DNA of 64,000 bases, from contig JBAJFE010000045.1 of the NCBI GenBank assembly GCA_037903355.1, forward strand, positions 620,001 through 684,000. The letters run 5' to 3'. The stretch comes from Trichuris trichiura (lineage: Eukaryota > Nematoda > Enoplea > Trichinellida > Trichuridae). The position numbers and the translations under genes are program-made. The notes under the pieces were generated by a model, which was not told the origin of the DNA, ran no database searches, and worked only from the letters and a program-made list of their open reading frames with translations. Below, piece by piece: positions 46,091 to 60,353 of the stretch (position 1 is the stretch's first letter; each line of letters starts with the position of its first letter).

Positions 46091-49000
46091 ACCCAGTTTT
46101 CAAGAATATCGCTAATTTTTGTTTTACTTGACAGCCGTTTCAAACTTATGGTGGCTTGATTTTAAATCCATAGTTAACTTTATGATTTATACTGCGTTAT
46201 CTGCTGTTTTAAGAAAAGCGCTGCATTATACGGATAATTGAGAAGTTCCAATAGCACCAGGACACGCAATGCCACAAAAATGAGTCTTTTCCTGTTTAAC
46301 TGGTATCCTTTTTTTGTTAACTGACTTTTTAGGAACGTTGCAATTAAAGTTAAGTTTAAAAACAAACTAAAAACGTTTAAATAAAAGTTCATTGCTCATA
46401 AAGCTAGCAATAAATTAAACAGACCGGTTTTATTCTCTTTCATCCGATGGTTCCGTTCTTTGAATTGTGCAACAAGAACAGTATAATAGCTGCTTTTATA
46501 CAACTGGATTCAGACTTTTACCGTACCCTATGTTCGGGAATAAATAATTTCATTTGGCATTTTAGAGCGACGCAACGCTTTCTAGAACTTCCGTTGCTTC
46601 ACGTTCGTTGCCATCCTTATTTCTAAGCGCCTACAATGCTTTCTGCTGGTCACAGTTGGCCTTTAGGCCATTTGTTAAAGTAGGCATTTCAAGTCGTTTT
46701 ACCCCTGCCTCAAGATGAAGTAGCAAACTGGGGCACGTTACCTGGTGGGTGGAAGAGAGTATACACTAGCTACTGAAACTGGAACAAGCCTGAATAATTA
46801 ATTTTACCGTTACTATTATTCACTTGAAGCTTGTATACTATGCATTACTGTGGCACGTGCGTTTGAACTCAGAAGAATGCGCAAATGCTATGTAATTCTT
46901 GTACACATAAACTCTTTAGATAACTGATCTGTGGAAACAGTTCAGGTCCGATACGTCCCCAAAGAGATCCTATTAGGAAATGCAAATACTTGTCTGTTGT
47001 AAAGCCCCGAGAGCTTTTCAGAAAGGTCATGTTTAAGGAGCAGAAATGCAAAGTAAGACGAAACAGTAAGGCTTTTTGTTTACAGGTGCATAAAGTTGGA
47101 CATTTTGTTATGGAATAATCCACCACTTTTTGAAGATGGAAGGTAGTGAGCCCGGAAAGGTACAGACGGTTGTTCAATAACAGCGCATTACTCCTCAACA
47201 AAATATAAAACAAAAGATCCTAACAACTGTGTGTACTTTCAGGTATGGGAATAGGGCTGTCCTTTGTTGCGGCTCATATTTAGAGGAAAAATAACCTTCA
47301 TCATTGAATTTAGTAAGGGCGTAAATATGTTTTAGTATTCCTCAAGAATGAGGTGCATTTAATAGCTGCATATGCATCAGTGTGCATTGAAATGAATCAT
47401 TTCTGGACGAAGTCGTATTTAAAGAAACGTTCTTCGTTCAAGAAGTGCAAAAACAAGGAAGTTTTACCCAAACTAGCAGCTTCGGAAACGTGTTTCATGC
47501 ATGCATGCATAAGTCATGGTAACAATAACAATAGTAATATCAGTAGTAATATTAATGTTAGTATCCTTCGACAGCTGCACACTTCGTGCTTCGAGTTGTT
47601 TCCTCTAAGTAGAGTATAACTCGTTGCTACATGTAACAATTATAATGGAAAAATTTAGGAAACGCAATCCAACGTTGATACAATGCTAGTTGAGTAAAAT
47701 GAGCTTCATCAGAAGGGATAAAGGATGAAATATATTTACGCACACGGTGGCTGCGCAGGAATTCAAGATCTGTTTAAGATGCAGCGTCAGCAAAAGTTGA
47801 CAGGTTTACACAGACTCCTGAACATTTAAACGAGTCGCACAAATTGCAAAACGCTCGGCAAAGAAGTGGTCATGGCGACTCAAATTGATCACTGAAGTGC
47901 AAGTAATCTTCTTTAACGAAAAGTACACCAAAACTGGAAGGCGTTTTGGTTAGGCACGTTTTTCCGCAGTGGTAGCGGAATAACTCCTCACTGTCATTCA
48001 CGACGAACAAAAGGAATATATTCACCGTTAGCCAAGTGCTTTCGCTGAAAGCATCACATTTCTGCGAGCTACAGTTACGGCGACTGAGCCGTTTACGTAA
48101 CGGTACTCATGTTAACCATAACTATATTAGACCTTCGAGGCATATCGTTTTACAACCACATTTATTCCCCTGGAGATAGGATTATACCTATGTTCTGGAA
48201 GCTTCAGAACATTTTTCAACGAATAGTTGTTCAACAAAGGGGTATCCATAACAATTTGTCTACATATCGTTTTATTAAATTCACTGCTGAATTGATAAGG
48301 AGTCACACAATTTTAACGTACAACTACTACAGTTTCCTACATAATTCCAAGCATATATTACAGAACGGTTCAGCATATTGTTATCCAACTCAAGATTCAG
48401 CATTGGAATGACAAGCGCGTCAAAGCAGCTGCTTTAATGCGCTTGGTGGCTCGACGTGAATTTACTTTAGTTAGGTACTGTTGAATAGCATACACAAAGA
48501 AGTTTTACGTACCGTACTTTGACCGCAGAAGTACAGAAGCAGACTTGTAAAGAAATCAGGCTATTTTCAAACTGCGCTTGCTTTGAAGTACTATTCGGCC
48601 AGTTTCAAACCGGAACAAAAAGTGTGCTTTGTAAGCTTGGCCAGAAGTTTTTTTCTAAAAATGGAAGAAACCTAGACGCTCTTGCTTTGCAGGTTCGTGA
48701 AAAATTTATCAAACTAACTGTCACTTTCCGGTTACACGGTAATTTCCATGAAGCAAGCGGCGCGTAAGTATAATGGATCACCGGTTTCTATGCAAGTTTT
48801 AACACGGCCCGATTAAACCTGTTTTCCAGGTACACCTTGTCCTTGAAGAGGGAAAAGCACAAATTTAAATTATTGTCCTTCCCAGCGTCGAGCTACGTTT
48901 ACGTTCCCTTAAACTTGCACGGTGAATATTTGCATAGACAAAATCTACAATTTAAAAGAAAGCGTGAAGATTTGCCATGATTTTTCTCTTGGCCGTATAT

Positions 49001-52000
49001 AAAATCAGGAATGGCTGCGTTTAGCTTCCGTTTCCTATCCACCTTTTATAAAGTAACTGCAGGTAGCCTGCTTTGTTTGTCAATTGGTTAGGTGGGTTCC
49101 ATTATAATTTCTATGAACTTCTCTGTTCCCCGCGCTTAATCACTCACTTCACTTCCGCTTTGTTGAGAGAAATTAGCATTAAAATGAAAATGCCTTCGGA
49201 GCGGTAAAAACTTTTTGTGCAGCCATTCTTGTTGCGATAGATGGAACAGGCAAGACTGTTGAACTTGCCTATTAACTAACGGAAAACTTTTGAAGCTTCT
49301 CCATTTATGCGAAACTTTTCAAAAGCATGACTTCCTTCTGTTCAACGTAGTGCATGAGGAAAGGGAGAAACTTAGTCTAGTTTAGATCTCATAGTTTTTT
49401 CCTGTTGTTCTTTATGTGTCTTTGACATTTTATTAATCGCGAGACATTTATCCTCTTTTTTTCGAATCTGCAAGCAAAAACTTCGAATGTACCTTAATAT
49501 GTGCGCAGTTAACTGCAACAGAATAACGCACTCGGTTTCCCTCAAATGAATGGAAATCTGACAGGACACTTTTTAACTTAAAGTAAAAGGTTTATTGCGC
49601 AGTTAACAACGTAGATTCATTATATTGCGCCATAGAAATTCTAAAACGTTTACAGAGCCGCAGTATATAGGCATCGAATTCCCCAGATGAGACCAGACAT
49701 GTATAACATGTGCCAAGTATGCTTGTCTTGGTTAAAGGCATTTGTCGCTACTGTGCGCGTTGAACACGGGCGACATTAAGGGCTTAAAGTACTTACATCT
49801 TAACGCGGTAGTTTATTTTGCCTCTGTTAGACAAAAAAAGAATGGATTATCTGCTGACTGATTCTGTGTGCACGGTTCACTAAATTATTGCTCGATGTGG
49901 AGTTTTGATGGCTAATAGCTAGAAAAACATTTCTCATTGAAATCCAGGTTGAAGAATCAGTCTTCATCCTCTGCTGCAAAAATGGTTTGCCTTAGTTGGA
50001 ATTTACAAAAACGTTACAAAGTCCGCCTTGATTGGTACCGTGGGAAATCTGAAGTTTTATTCAAAACTTTTGAGTACTACTGACATTTCTGGGTTAGAAG
50101 TCCTACCAAAAATGCAACTGCACTTTCAAGTCACTGTGTCCTGTATTTCAGAGAAACAAAATATACGTAGTTGCGTATTTTGTGAAACAACAATTATCAG
50201 CCTTATTTAACCAAAGAAATCAGTACTGAACCTGTGAAAATTTAATAGCTTAACCTCCAGCCGGTAAAGTTACTGAAAGCACACTGTTTTAGGTAAGCCA
50301 TAACGCTTAAAACTACGTTGCATTTCGCTGAAATCCAGTAGCAAATTTGCATTGGTGAGTGCAAAGTACAATCAGCGATGCAACATCATTAACAATCGCT
50401 GCTCTAAAATAGCGATCATATTTCAGGATATCTGAAACAGTTGCTGCAGACTGTCCTGTACTTCAATCCCTCCAGCCTTAGATCAAAATACACTAGAACG
50501 TCCGTAAGTTGGCCATTCAAGGGCTGGCAACAAACTGGTCAACACAGAGAGGTGGTCAAAATAGAAAGTAGGCCAAGCCTACTCCAGCAACATGCATAGA
50601 TACTTTATTTTCAAATATATAATTTTCATGTTTGGAGTCTTTGTACGGAGCTTGTCCCGTTGAAAAATACAAACATTTCTAATGGTAGGCCGTAGCTTTC
50701 AGGCCGCGCTTGACCTGTCCACAGCGGTACCGCTGCGGTACTGTTCACGTATTTTGCATATTGATCAGTTACGTTTCCTATTTAGCACAGCGTTTTGCTT
50801 TTTCAAAAGGCCTTAACCGAAATTCTAAACACCATCACAATGAATACTGGCGCCTCAACGTTAGGGGAAACTAATTATACTCACAGGTTAATACCTACGT
50901 TCGACACTGACGTATTAAGGGAATAGACTTACCGTGCTTGTTCGACGTACAAAGATGCCATTACTGAGCTAGAGCTTTTCTTTCGAATAAAATTAACCCT
51001 TTCGTTAATGAATTTTTCTTTACTTGCAGATGATTAACATGAGAGCGAACATGAAACAGGTATTTTATGTTCAAGGTTCTTATGCTCCGCCTTCGTTCTG
51101 TTTAAAAAGAATTAAGGTGTAATTAGCGATGCCACCATTCAGCAGCGTAATGATGTGAACCCGAACAACTCTAAGAACTCTCGATATAAATATTTCAGTT
51201 ATACTATGAACTAATCATGGGAGCGTGGCGCAATTTCCTTTTGTTATAATAGGAAATATGCTGTCGCAATAATCAAAACCTGTGACGCTCAACAGTTAAA
51301 AAATTTTAAGGTCAGTGTTGCAGTAACTGATGGCGGAGTGCTGCGTAATGCGACACATGCTATTGCAGTTCGACAGAAGCAGCATATCAGCTGTTTTCAT
51401 AGAACCTGCTGTTACGCCCTGAAACGCTTACTTTTCTTAATACGTGTCCGTTATGACAACTACAACGGTTTAGTGAACCGTAAAATAAAATTCATTTTGC
51501 TAGCAGTAAATTATTAACAAAGAAATTCAACTGCATGAAAGAATCGTGCATTGATAAAATGGCTACTCTTACAAGTCTCATAAATTGACTATTAGTTGAG
51601 CGCTGGAGGCAAGACTGATCCAATAGTTCACCTTACTAGCAATATTAATTTAGGAGATGACAGTATTTAAGCATACTGCATACTTTCTTTCAACATGGAA
51701 CGTGGAACACAGAACCTAAAAGTCCTATGCATAGGGAGCTCCTTATGCATACATACGTGTCAGCTATTTCGGTTATACCGCTTTTCCAGATGCCGGTTAA
51801 AATTTTTTTTTTGATAGCACTCAATTGAGGTCGGAAAAGCTCCCATTGTTTGTGCAAGACATAACGGTAAGATTGCAACTTCTATACCTATCCTTCCTTG
51901 GAAGCTGCGTGACCTTGCCGTCAAGGAAAGGTAAATATTATTAGCATTGACCCAATGGTTCCTCTACGCACAGCAATCACTTTCACTGGCAGAAGGGGAA

Positions 52001-54170
52001 GTTCAATTCGTGTTAACGAAGAACCTTTGGTTTTAGAGATTTTATTCCACTCGCAGCGTGTACCCCTATCTAGCGAACCATAACAGTTTACAGATACTAA
52101 AATTTGGGCCAACGTAAGCTGCTTTAAATCAGCATGAGTTTATTAGAAGTTCATAAGTAAACTGGACGAACTGTATTACAATGACCTCACTCTTTGACCT
52201 CTGTACGCGTCAATGATACAGTGGCACAATAAATTTTTGGTTTGAAGGAGAACAACGCTTTCTTACATTTTTAACCTTTGACACAGTCGCCCCACTGTTG
52301 TATAGACCAATAACATGCTCATAAAAAGGGAAGACAAAAGACCTTACTTGCTGTACAGCGCTAGATATCTTGCGCCACCTCCTATTCACGGTAATATTGT
52401 CAGTACGAACCGTCAATCAGCTTTCAGCTACTGACAATGTCTTAGCGTAGCACTTTCAGCATGTACCAATCGCTTGCTACCATTACAGCTCAGTTATGTA
52501 CGTTGAATTTCAGTTTGCGAAAACGAATGCCTGTATTGTGCTTACTCAAAGTGACTTAGGACCAATATGGAGATATGATAGGAAGATTACCACCCTGTTA
52601 TTTATATTCACCATATTCAACTTCTTTGAGACCTAAGAATTAAGCGTATTTTCTCTTTGTGCGCCAGACAATATAGATGAAGCGTATAAACAGATGATAA
52701 CTTTCACAAGACCTACCTAACCACGAAAATCAAACCGCCACTGCTTGGTGTAGAATGCAGAAAATCCATTAGGGTTTTTCACTTTGCGAAACCATTATGT
52801 CATAAGTGGTAGAGACTACCGTTTCAAGAGAACCTGCTTTTTTCACTTGGAGACGCTTTGCGATGCGCTGTTGACAACTACACACCGGTTTACCATTCGA
52901 ACCGATCTTCAATTAGGGCATCTGAAACGAGGACAAGCATGAAGGTCGATTTAACGTGACTGCTTCACAACCGGATGCAATATTCACCCGCTTCAAGTTC
53001 TTGCCGCTGCATTGCCTTCATTGCGTATTTTTTTCCATCAGGCAGCTTTGTACAGCATCAGTAAATTACTTTTCACGTTGGTTTGTCTTCCAAACAAACG
53101 CTCGTCAAATTGCGCAGAAAGATTTCAGTATGATTCTTTTGGATTTGTACGCATTAAGATTTATTCGCTCAGGATGTATCTGTTCGCTTATTGAGGTCAA
53201 ATCTGTCATTTGTAGGCCTTAACAATTTCTTTCGTTCACCTTATCTTCTTAAGAAGCTGAATTAGACTCTATTTGGCGTCATGCATCTGGTTTGCGTGCA
53301 CTCAGACGTAAACAACTTTCTTTGCCCACTGAATGTGCACTGATGGATTAATGAAGAAACTGTCTTCTTCTTTAGACATGAAATCCATTGCTAACAAGAC
53401 GTCAGTCTCATTTCGTTTCTGTTTACTACGTTTTTTATACTAGCTCAAACAAGTCAGGGTAAAGCTTTTTGCATTGGCAGCTTTCATAATGCTTCCAGAA
53501 GAAGCTGAAGGCGGAATAAGGTCGGTTGTAAGAGCTTCGCAAACTCTAGTGCAATACAGAGCAACACCGGAGACTTCATTCGCCCAAACAAGTTATGAAT
53601 CCTCAAGAAAAACGATATTGTAAGATTCCATTGTTTGCTGTGCTGAAAACAGCATCTGCCTACGACACAAAGAAAGAACAGCACGACGTACCTTTACGAT
53701 CATTTTCAAGCTTTCTGCGTATTACACTGCAGCACAGTTACTTTCAATTTTCACTTCTGAGGGTTTCGTATTATTCAGGTTCGCCTTTTCGTAACCGGCC
53801 AAACGAGCATCTACTCAAGAAAGTTGGAAACCGCTATGCCAACCGAACAAGTAAGAATAGCATTTCAATGACAGAGCGGTACAAACTGCTCGACGAAAAC
53901 CAGTATCCACAGATTATGGGCGATACGCCTCTTGCCACACAGAGCGATAAGATAAACTCCGCACGAACAGACAAGCAATGACTCATAGCTGAAATTTGCC
54001 GTATTCAGGAGCGCGTCGATCTCCGTGAAATCGTCAGACTCTCTTTTTGCAACGTGTTGCAATATGCGCACTCGGCGACTAAACTCATTTAATTTATTCC
54101 CTCACGGGGAGCTTACTTTGTGCTTTGACAGCTTCTGCCACTGAAAGATACCCTTTAAATTCTTGAAAAT
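46091..54170. other. 8 kb with no recognised gene
   Basis: AT-rich DNA with many short open frames, none with a domain or paired splice sites (largest: 46869-47213 minus, 53595-53981 plus, 48109-48411 plus). Low-complexity AATAGTAATATC-type sequence lies at about 47520-47560. A decayed TIR scrap lies at about 50490-50565 (GTCCGTAAGTTGGCCA, AGAGAGGTGGTCAA), related to the MITE at 62400. A possible old foldback fragment lies at about 50690 (AGCTTTCAGGCC, CCTGTCCACAGCGG). Confidence 0.4.
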
Positions 54171-54177
54171 GCGCGAC

Positions 54178-55375
54178 GCTGCTGCGTAATGAAGTGTGAT
54201 TAGCGGAACAACGGGAGGGACGTTTTACTGTGAGTGACTGAACACAGGCCAAGCAACTGGCACGGGGAGCACAATGTAATATCAGTGAAACATGCAGGAG
54301 GTGCGGTTATTGACCCGCGGAATACCTGTCGAGGAATTCCGGTACACTGCAAGGGAATTGGGGTTGCAGGTGTCACTGATGCGGTTACTGACGCCTGCAA
54401 AAGAGTGAAGGTGAGGGAATGAAATAGCTGTGCAGGGATTGCTGGCACGGGAAGCACAATGCAGCAGCAATGGTGCATGCTGAGGGTTCCGTTAGTGATT
54501 TGTGGAAAACATCGAAAGTCAGTGGTCCGATCCGCGTGGCAACTTGGTAAACGGCGTAAACCGCATTCTGCGTTATGACTACTCGAAAGAACACCGCCTG
54601 CCTGCACGAGACAGTGAAAGATGAAGAATTAGCTGTACAGGTCATTCGCGGTAAAGAGCACTTGCACAATGACAGGCTGTGCCCCTCGTGCGGACAGGCG
54701 ATGCGTCTGGAGCGCGGCGGAAAGGCCTGGCGCTGCTTCAAAAAGTCTTGCCGCAAGGAATTGTCCATACGCAATGGCAAGTGGTTCGGAGGTAAGCGCA
54801 CTAAGTGCAGTGGCCGTTTTGAGCGCTACAGTGCAATGTGTCCTTTACAGCTCCCCGTCACCTGGTGAAGTTCCAGGAGGCGAAGCAAATTATATTCCTT
54901 TGGAGTCGAGGGTACACCTCAACGAAATTCTGCGAAGACGAGCTGGGTAACGATCCGCGCGTCTTGTATTGTTGCTGTACGTATTCTCTCCCTTTCATGA
55001 CTAAATAAGAGCGTCACAGCCCGCTGGAAAAGGCACTTGCAGCAAGTTGCAGCACAAGCGCTGACCGAAGCATCAGTGCAACTGGGAGCCCCGTGGAGGA
55101 CGCTGGAGCTGGACGAGTCGCTGCTTTCCCGGAGAAGGTACAACAGAGGCAAGAAGTAGCCGTAGCAATGGGTCTTCGGAAGTACATGCTGGAGAACTGG
55201 CGAAGCCTTTGTTGTACCCGTGGAGGACCGCTCGTCTGGCACGCTACTCTCCATCATACACAGGCACGCAAGGCCTGGGTCCACGATGATCACGGACGAG
55301 TGGCATGCGTACCAGTATCTCAGCCGCGAGCCGTACACACACCTGCGAGTGAAAGTGAAAGATCTCATTCGCTCT
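54178..55375 (+). pseudogene. Merlin (IS1016-like) transposase, copy 2
   Basis: Homologous to copy 1 from GGAACAACGGGAGGGACGT onward. The zinc-finger block at 54575-54868 reads CPSCGQAMRLERGGKAWRC and SCRKELSIRNGKWF. The catalytic part has LELDESLLSRRRYNRGKK, two in-frame TAGs, VPVEDRSSGTLLS and TDEWHAYQYLSRE, and is cut off before the last catalytic block at about 55375. It is more damaged than copy 1. Confidence 0.8.
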
Positions 55376-55593
55376 TTTACCAAATACTACGAGTTTTGAT
55401 GCCAACAACGACTTTTCTTGCAATAATCCTCTTGTAAACCTCTCCTGTGGCATTAAAAAAAGATAGTATAATTATTTCGCAACGGAGATAATCGAAGATG
55501 GAAAAGTATTCTGCACTGCACCAAGTAAACTGCAATATGTCAAAGTTGCTGAGCTGAGGAATCATTTTTAAACGGTTGAACTTCAATATACTA

Positions 55594-57097
55594 CAGTAGG
55601 CCCTCGTTATACGCGGTCTTTTTATTCGCGGATTTGACTCAACGCGGTTTGTCTTTAGAAAGCAATGACTTAATTTTTAGCAGAGATTGACGAACCGCTG
55701 CTGAACATGATAGCAGCGCAGTATCCTTTTTTGTGTATGTAGTGGTAGGATTCCATGACGTGGCCTGAGAAAATGTTTTTTTCTATTCTTATGTCTTCTC
55801 AACCCTGCGCGTAATGCTAATACCTCGTGTTACTCCAATGAGCTATCACTCACTTGTTGCTTTTAGTTTCTCATTGCCCCAAATTAAGCTTAGGTGCCTC
55901 ATGCTATTGTAAGTCAATTTCTTAAATCATAATGGCTTATGAATAGTAATGAACTTCCTTACCCATAGAAGCAGTTAAGTTTTCAATATTGACTGTCTCA
56001 GAAAGGCTGCATACGTTTTCTGAAGAAACATTGTAAGATCGCTTAATGCAGCAAAGTTTTAAATTTGCTTAAGCTAATTGCCTGCTTGATGGATTAAGAA
56101 GTCTGTTAACAACAGCAAAGATTGAAAATGCTAACAGCACAGCTTAGTCTACTGAACTTGAAATGTCGTTTGTGTGCAACAATTTTAAGTAAAAAAAATG
56201 AAATTTGCAGCATAGTTTAACCACTTCTATTAGTGAAAAGTGCAAATGGATGTCAGAATCGTCACCCCATTATGTTCATCCAAGATAGTCGTTGCTCAAT
56301 ACTGACAGCTGCTATACGACCTGGGTTTTAATTGTTGAAGGTTGAGAATGCTGAGAGAAGAATTTTATGCTTAGGTGACAATAGAAGATGGTTGCCTCAA
56401 AGCTTCCGGAACGCTTTTGCTTCTGCAGCCAGCAGAAGTTAATTAACTTTCAACATAGGCCTTTCGGATCACCAGTGACTTATCATCAGCATGAACTCTG
56501 CCACTCAGCGGAAAAGGTCATACCGCCTGAAAAATCTTCTACCTAGCTAACATTCAAGTAAAAGATAAAGCTGATGTGAAGGTGCAAGCAACGATTGTTG
56601 GTAAAGACGTACTGGAATCAATGGTGCCAGCTGAGGTTCAGCGATTTTACTTTTCGTTTACATCATTGAAACAGTTTCTTTGCGCGGAACTGTAGCAGTT
56701 CATGCGGAGTACGCAGTCTTTATTGTTACGATGTTGTCCGTAGCTTCGTACTAACTTTGTTTATACTGAAATAACGGGGCAATACCGTAACAATAAAAGC
56801 CTGTATATTTCGCGTACAGCTGAAACAGTGTATTCTGAAAGTAATTCGCATTCCAATATATTTTTGGATAGTTGAATGTCATTATTTTCTTTAATGTTCT
56901 TCACTAAACTATTTATTTAACACTAATTGATATTAGTAACTACGAGCAATTTCGTGTCTATTTGTAGTGTACACGAGAAAGCGCGCATGTTATTTACAAA
57001 GGATTCTATATTTTGCGCAGGGGACTTGACTTTACGCGGAATTTGTTATACGCGGAAAGTCCTGGAACCAAAAACCGCGAATAACGAGGGCCTACTG
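55594..57097. mobile_element. 1.5-kb TIR element (pogo/Tigger-like), non-autonomous
   Basis: Bounded by TA on both sides (55592 and 57098). The left end reads CAGTAGGCCCTCGTTATACG; the right end is its inverted counterpart CAGTAGGCCCTCGTTATTCG. GCGG-rich subterminal stretches follow (CGCGGTC, TTATACGCGG). TA target duplication and CAG ends fit pogo/Tigger. No transposase-like frame was recognised inside, so it would depend on enzyme supplied elsewhere. Confidence 0.88.
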
Positions 57098-57559
57098 TAT
57101 TAACAGCACGTATGAAGAAGCGTTGCCTCTTTCCTATTGATAAAATGTTCACCTATCATAGAAGTCTATTTTCCACTGATCGCAAATTTATAGCAGACAA
57201 ACGGGTAATCCAAGAGGACTGCTTAAACGAAGAAGCGAAGTTTCAAGCTCATCATATCACATCCACATCATCCGTTGCCTGGTAGAAGTATAAAAAAGGG
57301 AGGCCCTCACGTGCGTTAATATTTTATTGCCCATTATCTGAATTGCCTATTGTGAGACAACTGCCTAATCGACGCATATGTCAAACCCTCTTTCAAAAGC
57401 CAAAACTGTATCAGTGCCGTGTATAACTTGGGATCGAATTGTAAAAGACAAAGTGCAATACGTGCATAAAAATGCTGTTACACGATGCATAGAAACAATC
57501 GGTGCAGGATTAGAAGACTTGTGAGTATAAGTCAAGAGTAAATGGGATGATGTCAGTAC
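57098..57559. other. intergenic, nothing recognised
   Basis: About 460 bases between the TIR element and the stop of the bromodomain gene; it should include that gene's 3' UTR. Confidence 0.4.
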
Positions 57560-60353
57560 TCAATCTGCCTTTAGAAGGGCAACTCGCTCATCAAATGCTT
57601 CCATGACATCCACGCACATGCTCACCATGCGTTCGTACAGAGGATCGGAGACTGGATTAGAAAAGAACGCGTTATTAAACATGAGCACTAGCCTTTCACG
57701 CAATGCTGGAATTGTCCCTATCTGGCCATTTCGAATATCTCTGCCGATGTCATTAAGACAAACAGGACTAAAGCAAATAAACTTAAAAATGAGAACGAAT
57801 TAAATTAGCAAAAATCTTACTGGCGCACCACTTTGCCGTAAATGGGATCTTTATCCATAGGGCGACGAAAGATAGATGAGTATCGGTGCTCGGAAGCGAT
57901 CTCAAGCAACGACAGCAGGGTCTTTCTGGTTTTACACCACTCCTTATGTGCTGTAAGGAACAAACAATACAAGTTAAGTACCAATAGTGTAGAATAAAAG
58001 CGATTAACGCGGCAAACGTCGCGTGCAATGTTTTTAAAGCTTAATCAAACTATAACCCAGCACCACCAAAGACCACTTACTACCAGTTGATGTACATTAC
58101 AACCACTATATTCTCCACTTGCTGCTACCTTATTCCAGCAATTAAACGGAAAGGATTAGAAGAACGTCAAGCTACGCTTCGGCGACTGCGGAAAGTTCGT
58201 AGAAATGCAGTTCAAGTTTTCAGGGAACAATCCCAAGAGAAACGAGTAGTTCGATACTGGCAATAACGGGCGCAATGCTGACCTGCAATGAAGCGTCGAT
58301 GCTAAAAGAGCAAACAAGCAGCTTACGGGAATTCACAAATTCAGGTAACCGCCGATTTATGAATTTCCTGAGAATCAAGTAAAGGGCAAATAACACCAAG
58401 GTTGAATGCTAGCAGACTTTCAACTCTCGTGTAGAATTGGATTCTATTCTGCACCGCATTTTTGTCAGTAACCAGAGGGGGTGCATATATGATAGTAGAA
58501 AATGTTTGGATGTGAAGGAGGACTAAAGAAATCCATAACAATCGTTCTCAAACAAAATCGTCACGCGAAGGTCATGTTGTAGGAATGCACCGAAAAATTA
58601 TGCACTATTGGTTGTCATTCCGGACCTTATACTCCTCTGTCTCTCACGACGACGCTATGCACGCAAAAGCTCTGGCCCGTCTGCTCTTTTCGTTCTCCCA
58701 TTTCACGGGAATTAGCACGTTAGTGCGGTGCCTGCTCTTTGATGAACCTGTATTTACAGGTGACTCCCAAACTCATATCTGTTCATCGAATGGCCAATGA
58801 ACAGCTCCACAACGTCAGCAAGCCGTAACGAAAGGTGCTTTCGAATCACTGTTTTATACACGACGGATCTGGAAAGCGCTAAAAGCTTCGAGATAATCCT
58901 TGTTTCCTTTGTTTTCTGCTCTGAACAATATCTATTCGCAAAGATCAGTTTTAACGTGAGCCTTAAGCGTTAACTTAAGCAATACAAACACCTTCTCCAA
59001 TACAAACGCCTTTCTGTCAGAAAACAGAAATGTAACACCAATATGCCCTTAGCAATAACCCGGCTTTCAAAATTGGCTCTTTCAAAAGAAAGCGACGAGG
59101 GTTCAGAAAGTACGAATCTGTTACTAATAGGTACGTGTATGAGAGGGGCATCCGGAGTTTAGCTGCGACGTTGATTAAAACGCATCCCAGGGAAAATAAT
59201 AGTCCTAGTGCTCTCATAAACAACTGATGAAATGAAGTAACACATAGAAAACCAGAGGTTGCAAGAAAGAACGCCTTAGCGACGAGGTAAACAAAAGATA
59301 TAAGTTGCATGCTGATGCGCATACAAAACAGAAAAATTACATTTTGGTTTTATAACGGGACGTCGCTCAGAAGCACTTCCAGCAATGACAGCTGTATCGA
59401 CTTTTCCTTTTCCGGAACCACATGCTTCTTGTTCAGCAATAGAGTCATCTTCTAAGTGGATCGTAACGCAAATAATCACATTAAGCATTCCTGTCAGCAT
59501 ACCTAAGCACTTATCCGCAGTTGACAGTGTAGCTAGTTCTTCGGCAACGTTTTCGACACTTTCAGAAGCAGCCCCACTTCCTTTGAGACGTTTTTCTTCT
59601 TCCAAAAGCTTTAAGATGACTTCTTCTGGCACTGGTTTAACCGTTTCATCGTCGATAGTAATTTCCCGCCACCATTCACCGATTACAATTGGCTCGCAAG
59701 GGCATTTAAACGCCATAGCTTCACGAATTTTTCTATAACAGACAGTTACCGCAACATGACAGATAGCTAACTGCCTCACTCCGCAGCTTCTTTTCCCAAA
59801 GCAATCGCAGCTGCAACCGGTAGGCGTTTTTCCTCTACATCTGCAAGTGCGTCCTGCCAAACGCTAAAACAATAAAATGACAACACCAAATAAAGCAACG
59901 AATGTGATTTTACTCACTCGTAAGTGGCGAGCACTCGCCTAAGCGTTGGTCCTTCATACTTAAGAAATTTCAGATAGAAAATATCTCTTATTAGGGGCCC
60001 AATCTCTGCACGTGTTCCGATCTCTTCGTTGTCGTTCATGTACACACGTACGATGAAACCTTCCAATACGCCGTACTGCAATTCGCAGCTCTAAATAAGA
60101 TGAGTAAGCAGAGTCCAATTCTCATTTTCACTTTTACGAGAGCATTCAGGTAGCCGGGCTTGAATTCAGTGTTCGTACGTTCCTGCAGAGTTTCGCATAT
60201 TTTCTCCCTAAATGAAAGCATTCAAAAATATATTCTACAAATCTCGTCACTTCGTTCATAGCAGTGCTAATTTTGTACCCTTTGCATACGCACGCCATGT
60301 CTTTGTAGGAAGAAAAATTGCTTTCAAACTGCAATAATTCTATACGAGTCGCC
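57560..60353 (-). CDS. bromodomain protein, BRD8-like, partial 5' end
   Basis: The last two exons, 57821-57950 and 57560-57767, encode a bromodomain (HRYSSIFRRPMDKDPIYGKV, then IGRDIRNGQIGTIPALRERL, LMFNNAFFSNPVSDPLYERM), most like BRD8 of the NuA4/TIP60 acetyltransferase complex, and end in TGA. The acetyl-lysine-contact asparagine of canonical bromodomains appears as the FFSNP region. Upstream exons with matching phases are 60290-60353, 60132-60203, 59918-60090, 59780-59863 and 59341-59732. They encode unrecognised sequence, partly charged (EEVILKLLEEEKRLKGS). The 59341 exon ends in phase 1 and the 57950 exon begins in phase 1, so one gene is plausible, with or without further exons between. 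No start codon was located, so the gene continues to the right of 60353 or the first exon is missed. Two adjacent genes is the alternative. Confidence 0.7.
57951..59340. other. probable intron or spacer inside the bromodomain gene; possible HTH relic
   Basis: About 1.4 kb. On the minus strand near 58830-58930, ETRIISKLLALSRSVVYKTV resembles a transposase helix-turn-helix but nothing catalytic follows. No exon was recognised. Confidence 0.3.

Noticed and set aside
59276..59860. 194-residue ORF beginning with a cysteine-rich MAGRTCRCRGKTPTGCSCD stretch, resembling a CXC metal-binding domain
   Set aside because: A 47-base GT-AG intron (about 59733-59779) splits it. Splicing puts the upstream part in another frame (VWQDALADVEEKR) that matches phases of neighbouring exons, so the cysteine run is a wrong-frame artefact.
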